Origin: Ruminococcaceae bacterium FB2012
GTDB taxonomy: Bacteria > Bacillota > Clostridia > Oscillospirales > Ruminococcaceae
Direction: 5' to 3'
Assembly (NCBI GenBank): GCA_900104495.1
Contig: FMXS01000013.1
Span: forward strand, 46,590 to 110,589
Length of the DNA stretch: 64,000 bases
Within the stretch, counting starts at the first letter, position 1; each line of letters starts with the position of its first letter. Shown here one piece after another: positions 50,016-58,030 of this stretch. The position numbers and the translations under genes are program-made. Under the pieces are notes generated by a model. The model had not been told where the DNA came from, ran no database searches, and saw only the letters and a list, made by a program, of their open reading frames with translations.

Positions 50016-50945
50016 TCAGCCGCCGAGTCTGAGCATTTCGTCAATGCATACTCTGGCCTTTGAAATAAGCTCGTCAGACATTTTGATCTCAAATGCCTCT
50101 CCGTCATCGGCTGCGATAGAGCGAACAGAGTTGTAAACCTCGGAAAGGGTAGTAAGCTTCATATTCTGGCAGACTATCTTCTTTGAAAGAGCATAGAAAC
50201 GCTTATCGGGACATTCATACTGCAAATGCTCGATTATGCTGATCTCGGTACCGATGATAAATTCTTTCCCGTCGGATCCCTTGGCATACTTGATGATACC
50301 CGAAGTTGAGCCCACATAGTCCGCAAGCTCCGAGACCGCAGGACGGCACTCGGGATGAACGAGAAGCAGAGCCTTCGGATGAAGTGCCTTGGCTTCACGG
50401 GCCTCTTCTTCGGTCACGGCGGCATGAACAGGGCAGCCGCCGTTGAGCAGCATTATATCCTTGTTGGGACAGGCCTTCTGAACGAAGGCTCCCAAATTGC
50501 AGTCGGGAATGAACAGCAGCTTTTTATCTTCCATTGCGGAAACGATCTTTACAGCGGAAGCGCTGGTTACGCAGACGTCGCAGACGGTCTTCAATTCTGC
50601 GGTGGTGTTGATATAGGCAACGACTTTTCTGTCGGGCTCCCGCTCTTTGATCGCGCTTATCATTGCCGCATCCATCTGCTCGGCCATAGGGCAGCCCGCA
50701 AGGGGATTGGCCAGATATACACGTTTGTCGGGTGAAAGCATCTTTGCGGTTTCAGCCATAAAATGCACGCCGCAGAACAGGATATTCCGATTTGTGACCT
50801 TTGAAGCGTCTACGCTCAGCTTGTAGCTGTCGCCGACGTAGTCAGCCACTTCAACTATCTCATGCCCTTGATAGCTATGGGCAAGGATGCAGATGTCGTT
50901 CTCTTTTTTCAGTCTTATGATTTCATCTTGAACGTCTCTTATCAT
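50016..50945 (-). CDS. nadA: Quinolinate synthase A
   Basis: NadA condenses iminoaspartate with dihydroxyacetone phosphate to quinolinate, using a [4Fe-4S] cluster. The 309-residue protein has the three cluster cysteines in CGVHFMAETAK, LVHPECRPAV and CQNMKLTTL, plus ILAHSYQGHEIVEVADYVGDS and VAYINTTAELK. ATG 50945 has GGAGG 8 bases upstream; longer frames upstream are not supported. nadB and nadC are not adjacent. The transcript has its own promoter with a palindrome near the -10. Confidence 0.95.
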   Translation of the reverse strand: MIRDVQDEIIRLKKENDICILAHSYQGHEIVEVADYVGDSYKLSVDASKVTNRNILFCGVHFMAETAKMLSPDKRVYLANPLAGCPMAEQMDAAMISAIKEREPDRKVVAYINTTAELKTVCDVCVTSASAVKIVSAMEDKKLLFIPDCNLGAFVQKACPNKDIMLLNGGCPVHAAVTEEEAREAKALHPKALLLVHPECRPAVSELADYVGSTSGIIKYAKGSDGKEFIIGTEISIIEHLQYECPDKRFYALSKKIVCQNMKLTTLSEVYNSVRSIAADDGEAFEIKMSDELISKARVCIDEMLRLGG

Positions 50946-50976
50946 TATAAACGCCTCCGTGAGAAAGTGAGTGTGC

Positions 50977-51019
50977 ATATAATTAATTATATTATACATT
51001 TTTTGAGCCTTAGTGTCAA
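50977..51019 (-). promoter_or_regulatory. Consensus promoter of nadA with adjacent palindrome
   Basis: On the minus strand TTGACA (51014-51019), 17 bp, TATAAT (50991-50996), both perfect. A perfect 16-bp palindrome ATATAATTAATTATAT (50977-50992) touches the -10 and covers the likely start site; it could be an operator, though it is AT-only. Confidence 0.75.
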
Positions 51020-51065
51020 TTAATAACATATGAATTTTACAAACAGCCAACAGTTCCGCCGGCAC

Positions 51066-51094
51066 TTGACATTTTGCGAAAAATGTTTTATACT
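51066..51094 (+). promoter_or_regulatory. Sigma-A promoter of the cobalamin-riboswitch operon
   Basis: TTGACA (51066-51071), a 17-bp spacer and TATACT (51089-51094). Transcription would start near 51101, just before the first riboswitch stem. The -35 lies 47 bp from the divergent nadA -35. Confidence 0.85.
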
Positions 51095-51111
51095 GAAGAT
51101 ACAATTTAATA

Positions 51112-51217
51112 CGGGACTGCGGTCTCGCTGATGTACGTCGGCGTGTTATTGGGAAGTGCCGTGAAACTCGGCCGCAACTGTCATTACCGTTAAAGTCGGA
51201 ATACTCCCGCAGTCTGT
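51112..51217 (+). ncRNA. Cobalamin (B12) riboswitch aptamer
   Basis: P1 pairs GACTGCGG (51115-51122) with CCGCAGTC (51207-51214). Inside, GGGAAGTGCCGTGAAACTCG followed by GCCGCAACTGTCA and later AAAGTCGGAATACTCCCGC match the conserved core of cobalamin aptamers (GGTGAAA...GC.CCACTGT and the B12 box AGYC.GGA.AC). A long 130-base stretch and an intrinsic terminator follow before the first gene, so ligand binding probably ends transcription. The operon encodes DUF4430 proteins and an ECF transporter. Confidence 0.88.
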
Positions 51218-51345
51218 GCCCGCGAGGGCAGATCGTGCCGTCTTGGACAAGAAGAAAGCGCAGATGAATGTATGGCTGTTTTGCGGCTTGACGCAGGGCT
51301 TGTTTTTCTGCACCTGCTTTTTCCCGTAACGGCTTTGTTCACTGT

Positions 51346-51376
51346 GCCTTCTCTGCTTTGACGGAGAGGGCTTTTT
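51346..51376 (+). terminator. Riboswitch expression-platform terminator
   Basis: GCCTTCTCT (51346-51354) pairs with GGAGAGGGC (51363-51371) over 9 bp including G-U pairs, followed by TTTTT. It lies in the leader, 36 bp before the first start codon, as expected of a regulated terminator. The sequence between the aptamer and this hairpin (51218-51345) holds no gene and no other clear structure. Confidence 0.7.
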
Positions 51377-51411
51377 ATATTAGAGACAGCTATTCTTAAA
51401 GGAGGCTCCCT

Positions 51412-51708
51412 ATGCCTGAGGATGAAAAGCGCAGACAAGCAATATCGATGCTTACGGACAAGCAATCAAAGCTTGGAAGGCTTCCCAAGCGATCGGATTT
51501 TACTCCCGAGGAGGTCTGCTTTATCAAGCAGAAGCTGGGGCCTTTCCCCAGGGCTCTTGAAGCAGCCGGTTTAAAGCCCGTAACAAAACCCTCTGCGGCA
51601 CTTCTCAGCAAGCAGAAGCGCAAACGTGCTGCCTTGCGGAGAAAGCAGAACAAATCGTCAGCTGTCGGGAACGGTATCCCGAAAAATACAGATCAGGAGG
51701 AAGAATAA
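51412..51708 (+). CDS. Small basic protein with a homing-endonuclease-associated-repeat-like motif
   Basis: The 98-residue protein is the first gene of the riboswitch operon. Residues 20-55 (SKLGRLPKRSDFTPEEV, then KLGPFPRALEAAGLKP) resemble the small helical HNH-associated repeat, in which a Gly-Arg-x-Pro start and a FGSWNEALEAAGL-like end occur. The C-terminal part is very basic (KQKRKRAALRRKQNK), so DNA or RNA binding is possible. There is no nuclease domain. AAAGGAGG lies 7 bases before the ATG, and the stop overlaps the next ATG (TAATG). Its role in the operon is unknown. Confidence 0.72.
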   Translation: MPEDEKRRQAISMLTDKQSKLGRLPKRSDFTPEEVCFIKQKLGPFPRALEAAGLKPVTKPSAALLSKQKRKRAALRRKQNKSSAVGNGIPKNTDQEEE

Positions 51709-53678
51709 TGAAGCTCAAAAGAAAACTTGCGGCCTTTGCCGCAGCAGCAGTCACACTGTCGGCTTTTCCTGCCGCAGCCTTTGCGGATGATAAGGAGGAC
51801 ACTGTATTTGTCGCTGTATTAAATGACACCTTTTCCAAAGAGGAAGGTGCCGCCTGGGACGGAATACTTTTAGCCGTTGAGGTGCCTATAAACGAAGACA
51901 CCACCATGTTTTCGGCAATAACAGAAGCAATTGAAAGCAGCGGCTATACCATAAGCGCCCCGGATTCGGGCTGGGGCCCCTTTATTTCCGACATCAACGG
52001 CGTGGGCGAAACTACCTATGCCGTAAAGGAAGGCTATTATCCCGGCTGGAACGTTGCTCTCAATCAGTGGTTCACCAATCAAGGCGTAAGCGCCTACACC
52101 GTTAAAGACGGGAGCCTCGCCGACGGAGATGTCATTACTCTTGAATACGCTGTAACAGGCGACGATATAGGAAACAGCTGGGCAAGCAATGATACTTCAC
52201 TTTCAGAAGTATATCTCGGCATTGAGCCTTTTGCAGATTTTAAGCCGGACGTATTTGAGTATACTCTCACTCTTGATTCCAATGAACTCGATTTAGACCC
52301 TGTTCAGAACAACGGTGTTTTCCAGACCTGGAAGTATCTGAACACCTATTCTCCCGAAGTCAAGGGAGCAGGCTACCGTCCGCAGGATACGATCACCGTT
52401 CACGACGGCGATACCGTTTATGTGGGCGTCGGGAACTCCAACTGGCCCAGCAGCTATTGGGGCAATGATGCTGTTACCGAGTCCGTCTACACCTTCCATA
52501 TCAGCATCGACGAGACCTCAAAGGAAGATAAAGAAGCAGCCGAAGCCGTTGAAGGTATGATCGACGAGATCGGTGATGTCACTCTCGACAGCGAGGATGC
52601 TGTCCTTGCCGCATACAAGGCATATCTGGAGCTTACAGACGCTCAGAAGGAGCTTGTTTCCAACTATGACGTCCTTGAGGATGCACTGGATAAACTTGAG
52701 GAGCTCAAAGATCAGGCAGACGAAAAAGACGATAACATCGACAACATCTATGCTGCGACTCTTGACAGGCTTTCCAAGGAAGATGCTGTTCCCGGCAACG
52801 AATGGAAAGCTATCGGTCTTGCAAGAAGCGGCAAATATACTGAAGCACAGACCAAGAAGCTTATGGACAGCATCGCGGAGAATGCGAAGAACACCTCGAA
52901 CGGAAAACTCAACGAACGCCGCTGCACCGAAAATGCCAAGGCTGCGATCACTGCTGCCGCCCTCGGTTACGATCCCACCGATATCGGCGGAGTAGACCTG
53001 CTGAAAGCGCTTGAAGACAAGGATTATGTTTCCAAGCAGGGCATCACAGGCTTTATCTGGTCGAATATCGCATATACATCCGTTGGAAAAAAAGCTCCCT
53101 ATGTTAACGAACTGCTTGCGCTCCAACTTGACAGCGGCGCCTTCTCCTTTGACGGAAAGACCGAGGACGTTGACCTTACAGCTATGGCTTTGACCTCACT
53201 TCGCGGAGTAAAGGGAACAGAAGATGCAGTATTTAAAGGATTCAAGTGGCTCCTTGAAACTGTCGATAACGAAAACGGTGTGAACAGCAGCGAATCTCTT
53301 TCGCAGATCATGATCGCAGTTTATTCTCACGATGAGATCGAATATGACGGAGATAAGCCTTTTTCAACAGATACAATTATTAAAAAGCTGACAGATTATT
53401 ATATCGGCGGAGGAGAATTTGCTCACGAAAAGGACGGATCTTTTGACGGCATGGCAACCGAGCAGGCTCTCCTTGCAATGACTGCCCGCGCCAGATTCAA
53501 CGATCAGAAGACCGCGCTTTACGACTTTACCGATACCCAGCTGAAGCCTTATTCTTACAGCAGCACTTCTGAAAGCGACAACAAGGGCGACAATCCCAAT
53601 ACCTCCGGCGGAGCTGCATTCGGACTTATGTTCATCACCGCAGCCGCTGCCGCATTTGCCGTAAGCAAAAAGAAATAA
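51708..53678 (+). CDS. Wall-anchored intrinsic-factor-like protein: DUF4430, cadherin-like and alpha/alpha-toroid domains
   Basis: The 656-residue protein has a signal peptide (about 1-26, ending AAAFA). DUF4430 spans about 33-150 (DTTMFSAITEAIESSG, YYPGWNVALNQWFTNQG, DGDVITLEY); this fold is related to the beta domain of transcobalamin and intrinsic factor. A cadherin-like sandwich (about 158-270) and a helical linker (about 278-345, ELTDAQKELVSNYDVL) follow. Residues about 348-625 have repeated helical pairs (ENAKAAITAAALGYDP, DLTAMALTSLRG, ATEQALLAMTARARF) as in alpha/alpha toroids such as the intrinsic-factor alpha domain. The C-terminus NPNTS at 629, a hydrophobic stretch and SKKK look like a sortase signal. 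Its start is coupled to the upstream gene; AGGAGGA lies upstream. Confidence 0.85.
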   Translation: MKLKRKLAAFAAAAVTLSAFPAAAFADDKEDTVFVAVLNDTFSKEEGAAWDGILLAVEVPINEDTTMFSAITEAIESSGYTISAPDSGWGPFISDINGVGETTYAVKEGYYPGWNVALNQWFTNQGVSAYTVKDGSLADGDVITLEYAVTGDDIGNSWASNDTSLSEVYLGIEPFADFKPDVFEYTLTLDSNELDLDPVQNNGVFQTWKYLNTYSPEVKGAGYRPQDTITVHDGDTVYVGVGNSNWPSSYWGNDAVTESVYTFHISIDETSKEDKEAAEAVEGMIDEIGDVTLDSEDAVLAAYKAYLELTDAQKELVSNYDVLEDALDKLEELKDQADEKDDNIDNIYAATLDRLSKEDAVPGNEWKAIGLARSGKYTEAQTKKLMDSIAENAKNTSNGKLNERRCTENAKAAITAAALGYDPTDIGGVDLLKALEDKDYVSKQGITGFIWSNIAYTSVGKKAPYVNELLALQLDSGAFSFDGKTEDVDLTAMALTSLRGVKGTEDAVFKGFKWLLETVDNENGVNSSESLSQIMIAVYSHDEIEYDGDKPFSTDTIIKKLTDYYIGGGEFAHEKDGSFDGMATEQALLAMTARARFNDQKTALYDFTDTQLKPYSYSSTSESDNKGDNPNTSGGAAFGLMFITAAAAAFAVSKKK

Positions 53679-53699
53679 CAACGAAAGGCAGACATCACC

Positions 53700-54518
53700 A
53701 TGCCCGAAAAGCTCAAAAAGCTTATAAAGCCCCTGGCAGCGGCCGCAGCCGCTGTCATCGTGCTTGTTATTGCTTATTTTTCGGGCAGTGATGTTTCAAA
53801 AAACGATAAGCCCGAGATAAAGGCCTCCGATACGGCAGCCGTAACATCGGTCACTGAGCAGACATTGCCGGTCACGGAGACGGCTTCAGTCACAACGGCG
53901 GTCACGGCAGGGAAGACATCATCTGTCTCAACAACGGCCACATCGGCGCAGACTTCGGTTTCAAGGTCCAAAAGAACGACCGCGACGGAAACAAAGACCG
54001 AAACCGTCACCACGCCCGAAACAACGATGCTGACTACCACCGCAACGGGGACAACCACCGTCACCGAACCGATAACGACTCCTGCTGTTTCGGAAAAACA
54101 GCACAGTCAATGCAGATTTTCGATCTCCTGCGCGACAGTCTTTGACAACAGAGATAAGATAGATGCCGCTATTCTCGCGGAACAGCCCTCTGACGGCTTC
54201 ATACTTGCGCCGACAAACATTGAAGTCAATGACGGCGACAGCGTCTTTGACATTCTTAAAAGAGTCTGCGACGGGCAGGGGATACCGATAGAGTACACAA
54301 AGATCGCTGCCACCAACAATTATTATATCGAGGGCATCAATAATCTTTACGAATTCGATGCGGGAAATCTCTCCGGCTGGATGTATTCCGTCAACGGAAA
54401 GTTTCCGCAGCTGAGTTCTTCGCAGTATGCAGTTTCCGACGGAGATGTGATCGAGTTTGTTTATTCCTGCAATATCGGCGTCGATGTCGGTGACGACTAT
54501 TACACAAAGGCGGGATAA
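53700..54518 (+). CDS. Membrane-tethered DUF4430 (transcobalamin-like) protein
   Basis: The 272-residue protein has one N-terminal membrane anchor (about 10-28, LAAAAAAVIVLVIAYFSG) with no clear cleavage site. A Thr/Ser/Val-rich stalk (about 45-130) is followed by one DUF4430 domain (about 137-265) with CRFSISCATVFDNRDKI, SVFDILKRVCDGQGIP, YYIEGINNLYEFDAGNLSGWMYSVNGKFPQ and DGDVIEFVYSC. Four cysteines could form two disulfides. It is probably exposed at the outer membrane face near the ECF transporter and may pass cobalamin from the wall protein to it. The gene is 21 bp after the wall protein and 1 bp before ecfT. Confidence 0.85.
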   Translation: MPEKLKKLIKPLAAAAAAVIVLVIAYFSGSDVSKNDKPEIKASDTAAVTSVTEQTLPVTETASVTTAVTAGKTSSVSTTATSAQTSVSRSKRTTATETKTETVTTPETTMLTTTATGTTTVTEPITTPAVSEKQHSQCRFSISCATVFDNRDKIDAAILAEQPSDGFILAPTNIEVNDGDSVFDILKRVCDGQGIPIEYTKIAATNNYYIEGINNLYEFDAGNLSGWMYSVNGKFPQLSSSQYAVSDGDVIEFVYSCNIGVDVGDDYYTKAG

Positions 54519-54519
54519 A

Positions 54520-55410
54520 ATGCGCAGCAGTGAATTTTCTAGGCTTCACCCGTTTACGCTTTTTATGTTTTTTGCTATACTTGCCGGAGCAGGTGCTTTT
54601 GTCATCCAGCCGGTGTTTATCGCGCTGTCCCTTTGCGGGGCGGCGTGCTTTGCGTTAAGGCTGTGCGGGCGCGCCGTGTTAAAAAAAGCCCCGCTGCTGC
54701 TGATTCCTCTTTTTCTCGCCGGCGGGATAAACGTGCTGTTCAATCATCGTGGAGTCACGGTCCTTGCAAAACTGCCCTCGGGAAATGCTGTAACGCTTGA
54801 AGCTCTGATCTACGGTCTGCTTGCGGGATGTATGCTCTGCGGAGCGATGATCTGGTTTTACTGCTTCGGAAAACTTTTCACAAGCGACAGGCTGATGTGT
54901 CTGACTGGCAGGTTTTTTCCCGCGCTGACCGTAATAATATCCATGACCGTAAGATTTATCCCGCTGTTTGTACGTCGTTTCCGTGAGATAAGCGAGGCTC
55001 AGTCACAGCTCGGTTTCGGTTACCGCGAGGGAAGTATTCCCAAGAGGCTTAGAAACCTTGCACGGATTTTTTCAATTCTTATAAGCCGCTCCCTCGAAGA
55101 TTCGATCACCGCCGCCGATTCCATGCGAAGCCGGGGATACGGCCTCAGCGGAAGAAGCTCCTTCAATATGTTCAGATATTCTTTGCGGGACGCAGTTCTC
55201 ACCGTTATAATTTCTGTTCTCGGAGGATATGTTATATTCTGCGAGATCAAAGGCGTCAACAGTTTTACCTGTTATCCGAGGATAACATTTGCGCAGACAG
55301 ACCTTATGTCGGTCATACAGTTTTCGGCTTTCGGGCTTCTATGCTTTCTGCCGGTCATTTTTGAGCTAACGGAGGATCACAAATGGAGATCACAGCTGTC
55401 AGAGATCTGA
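54520..55410 (+). CDS. ecfT: ECF transporter transmembrane component EcfT
   Basis: The 296-residue protein has about five membrane helices (HPFTLFMFFAILAGAGAFVI, then LIYGLLAGCMLCGAMIWFY and others) and the coupling-helix region RSLEDSITAADSMRSRGYGL, a variant of the Ala-Arg-Gly motif that contacts the ATPases. EcfT joins the two ATPases to the substrate-binding S component. ATG 54520 follows GGCGGG and lies one base after the previous stop codon. It overlaps the ATPase fusion gene by 28 bases, which implies coupled synthesis. Confidence 0.9.
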   Translation: MRSSEFSRLHPFTLFMFFAILAGAGAFVIQPVFIALSLCGAACFALRLCGRAVLKKAPLLLIPLFLAGGINVLFNHRGVTVLAKLPSGNAVTLEALIYGLLAGCMLCGAMIWFYCFGKLFTSDRLMCLTGRFFPALTVIISMTVRFIPLFVRRFREISEAQSQLGFGYREGSIPKRLRNLARIFSILISRSLEDSITAADSMRSRGYGLSGRSSFNMFRYSLRDAVLTVIISVLGGYVIFCEIKGVNSFTCYPRITFAQTDLMSVIQFSAFGLLCFLPVIFELTEDHKWRSQLSEI

Positions 55411-57950
55411 CATTTACATATAATAATGCATCCTCTCCCGCTCTGAAGGACATTTCCCTTTCTGTCGGCAGGGGAGAACTTGTGCTGGTCTGCGGGCCTT
55501 CCGGCTGTGGCAAAAGCACGCTCCTGCGCTGTTTGAAGCCGGTCCTTGCTCCGAAAGGAGAGAGGAGCGGGGAGATCCTTTTTGCGGGCTCGCCTGCAGA
55601 ACAGCTTGACGAACGTCGTCAAGCGGAGGCTATCGGTTTTGTCAGCCAGGACCCCGAAAGAATGATCGTCACCGACAAAGTCTGGCACGAGCTTGCTTTC
55701 TCATTGGAAAGCCTCGGAGCCTCGAAAAGCGTCATTCGCCGAAGAACAGCAGAAATGTCCGCATTTTTCGGCCTTGATGACCTGTTCTGTTCAGATACGG
55801 CAACGCTTTCAGGCGGGCAGAAACAGCTCCTTGCTCTTGCCTCGGCTATGACAACACGTCCCGAACTGCTTATTCTCGACGAGCCCACCTCTCAGCTTGA
55901 TCCGATCTCCGCAGGAAAGCTCTTTGATGCAGTGAAAAAGATCAACCGTGAACTTGGCACAACGGTCATAATCAGCGAACACAGGCTTGAAGAAGTTTTC
56001 CCCATCGCCGACAGGGTAGTTTTTATGCGTGAAGGCAGGATAGTATGTGACCAAAGACCGCAGGAACCTGACCTGTCAAAACTTGACAGCACCGCTTTAC
56101 AGTCTTTGCCTGTTCCTGTAAGGATATGGAACGGTCTCGGCGGGGAGGGAAGCTGTCCTCTTGATGTTTCAAGCGGACGGGAAATGCTTGCGGGTATGCT
56201 TGACAAAGAAAAAGAATACAGTGTCCCTCTGCGGAGTTTTGAAGTAAAGAAAGAAATAGCCGTGGAGATCTCAAAACTTAGATTCCGCTACCGAAAAGAG
56301 TCTTCGGACGTACTGAACGGACTGGAACTGGCAGTCGGGAAAGGGGAGTTTTTCGGCATACTTGGCGGCAACGGAGTCGGGAAAAGCACTTTGCTTTCCG
56401 TGATAGCAGGGCAGAAAAAGCCTTACTGCGGGAAACTCAGCGTTAACGGCAGGGCTTTGGTGCTGCCTCAAGAACCCTCTTCGCTGTTCTGCCGTGACAA
56501 GCTGATCGACGATCTTTCTGAAATGACATCCGACAGGGAACTTATCTCGGAGGTCATCGGCCTTTGCAGGCTTAAAGGTCTGGAGGGCCGTCATCCCTTC
56601 GATCTTTCGGGGGGAGAACTCCAGAGGGCGGCGCTGGCTAAGCTGCTGCTTGCCCGTCCCGATATCCTGCTGCTTGACGAGCCGACCAAAGGCACGGATC
56701 AGCTTTTCAAAATACAGCTTGCAGAGCTTATCAAGGCTTTGTGCGACCGCGGAATGACTGTTATTGCCGTAAGTCACGACGTGGAATTCTGCGCATCCTA
56801 CTGTGACCGATGTTCCATGCTGTTTTCGGGTGAGCTTTTGGGTACAGCTTCGCCCCAGGAGTTTTTTACGGGGAATTTGTTCTATACCACCTCAGCCGCA
56901 AGGATGACTAAAAACCTTATAAGCAATGCTGTTACAGCCGACGATGTGCTTACGGCTCTCGGAAGGTCTATTCCGCCGACAGAAAACATTCTTCCGACCG
57001 ATAAGCTTTATAAGAAAAGCGAAACTTCAAACGGGTCCGTCAAAAAGAAAAAGCTTTCCAAGCTACGGCTTTTCGCAAGGATAGCATCGCTTGCAATGCT
57101 TGCAGTTTCAGCGGCAGGATGCATGGAACTAATCCCGGCGCTGAAAGATAAAAAACTTCTGCCGTATATTATGCTGACGGTCTCCGTCATATTTGCCGCT
57201 TTTTCTTTCTCGGACGGAAAGACCGCTCCGCACACAAAAAGCAAAAGAAAAAAACCGACGGTAAAGTCTGTTATCTGCTCCTTATCAGCGGCCGTTCTTA
57301 TCCCGTTTACTGTTTATGCAGGCTCGGCTTTCCTGAACACGGGAAAGTATCTGTTCGTATCGCTGCTTGTAATGCTTGAAGCGGGGGTTGCCTTTCTTTT
57401 TATATACGAAGGACGCAGGCCGGGTACAAGAGAGCTTGTCACTGTCGCAGTATTTACAGCTGCTGCCGTCGCGGGAAGATTGGCTTTTTATATGCTCCCG
57501 CAGTTCAAGCCTGTCCTTGCGGTGGTGGTGATCTCCGGGGCGGCTTTCGGCTCACAAACCGGTTTTCTCGTCGGATCGCTGTCTATGCTTATGTCGAATT
57601 TCATGTTCGGTCAAGGCCCGTGGACCCCTTGGCAGATGTTTTCAATGGGACTGGTCGGACTGATCTCGGGTATCCTTTTCGGACACGGGATCATCCCAAA
57701 GCGCCGGGAGATCATAGCGCTTTTCGGATTCTTTTCAGCGGTAGTCATCTATGGAGGGATCGTCAACCCCTCGACACTTTTTATAATGCACAACGAGATC
57801 AACGCCGGCACGCTTGCAGCCGTATATTCCGCAGGACTTCCGCTGGACATCATCCACGGTGCAGCTTCGCTGGGATTTCTTTATGTACTTGCGCCTTCGG
57901 TGCTGAAAAAACTCGACAGGCTGAAAGCCAAATATGATTTTTTTGAATAG
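55383..57950 (+). CDS. ECF ATPase-ATPase-membrane (S-like) fusion protein
   Basis: The 855-residue protein has two complete ABC ATPases. The first (about 1-225) has Walker A GPSGCGKST, LSGGQKQLLALA and LLILDEPTSQLDP; the second (about 296-500) has GGNGVGKST, LSGGELQRAALAKLL and ILLLDEPTKGTD. The remaining part (about 560-855) is a membrane domain with about eight helices, including GRRPGTRELVTVAVFTAAAVAGRLAFY and FGSQTGFLVGSLSMLMSNFMFGQGPWTPWQM, the pattern of CblT/CbrT-like S components. So EcfA, EcfA' and S are one chain. It is the last gene of the riboswitch operon, and cobalamin or a cobalamin precursor is the most likely substrate. Confidence 0.88.
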   Translation: MEITAVRDLTFTYNNASSPALKDISLSVGRGELVLVCGPSGCGKSTLLRCLKPVLAPKGERSGEILFAGSPAEQLDERRQAEAIGFVSQDPERMIVTDKVWHELAFSLESLGASKSVIRRRTAEMSAFFGLDDLFCSDTATLSGGQKQLLALASAMTTRPELLILDEPTSQLDPISAGKLFDAVKKINRELGTTVIISEHRLEEVFPIADRVVFMREGRIVCDQRPQEPDLSKLDSTALQSLPVPVRIWNGLGGEGSCPLDVSSGREMLAGMLDKEKEYSVPLRSFEVKKEIAVEISKLRFRYRKESSDVLNGLELAVGKGEFFGILGGNGVGKSTLLSVIAGQKKPYCGKLSVNGRALVLPQEPSSLFCRDKLIDDLSEMTSDRELISEVIGLCRLKGLEGRHPFDLSGGELQRAALAKLLLARPDILLLDEPTKGTDQLFKIQLAELIKALCDRGMTVIAVSHDVEFCASYCDRCSMLFSGELLGTASPQEFFTGNLFYTTSAARMTKNLISNAVTADDVLTALGRSIPPTENILPTDKLYKKSETSNGSVKKKKLSKLRLFARIASLAMLAVSAAGCMELIPALKDKKLLPYIMLTVSVIFAAFSFSDGKTAPHTKSKRKKPTVKSVICSLSAAVLIPFTVYAGSAFLNTGKYLFVSLLVMLEAGVAFLFIYEGRRPGTRELVTVAVFTAAAVAGRLAFYMLPQFKPVLAVVVISGAAFGSQTGFLVGSLSMLMSNFMFGQGPWTPWQMFSMGLVGLISGILFGHGIIPKRREIIALFGFFSAVVIYGGIVNPSTLFIMHNEINAGTLAAVYSAGLPLDIIHGAASLGFLYVLAPSVLKKLDRLKAKYDFFE

Positions 57951-58030
57951 ATGTTTCAATGATTAGGGCAGTAAATCTTGTCTGTTTGTGGATCATACGG
58001 TAAGCAGAGCAGTAGATAAAAAGATACATA

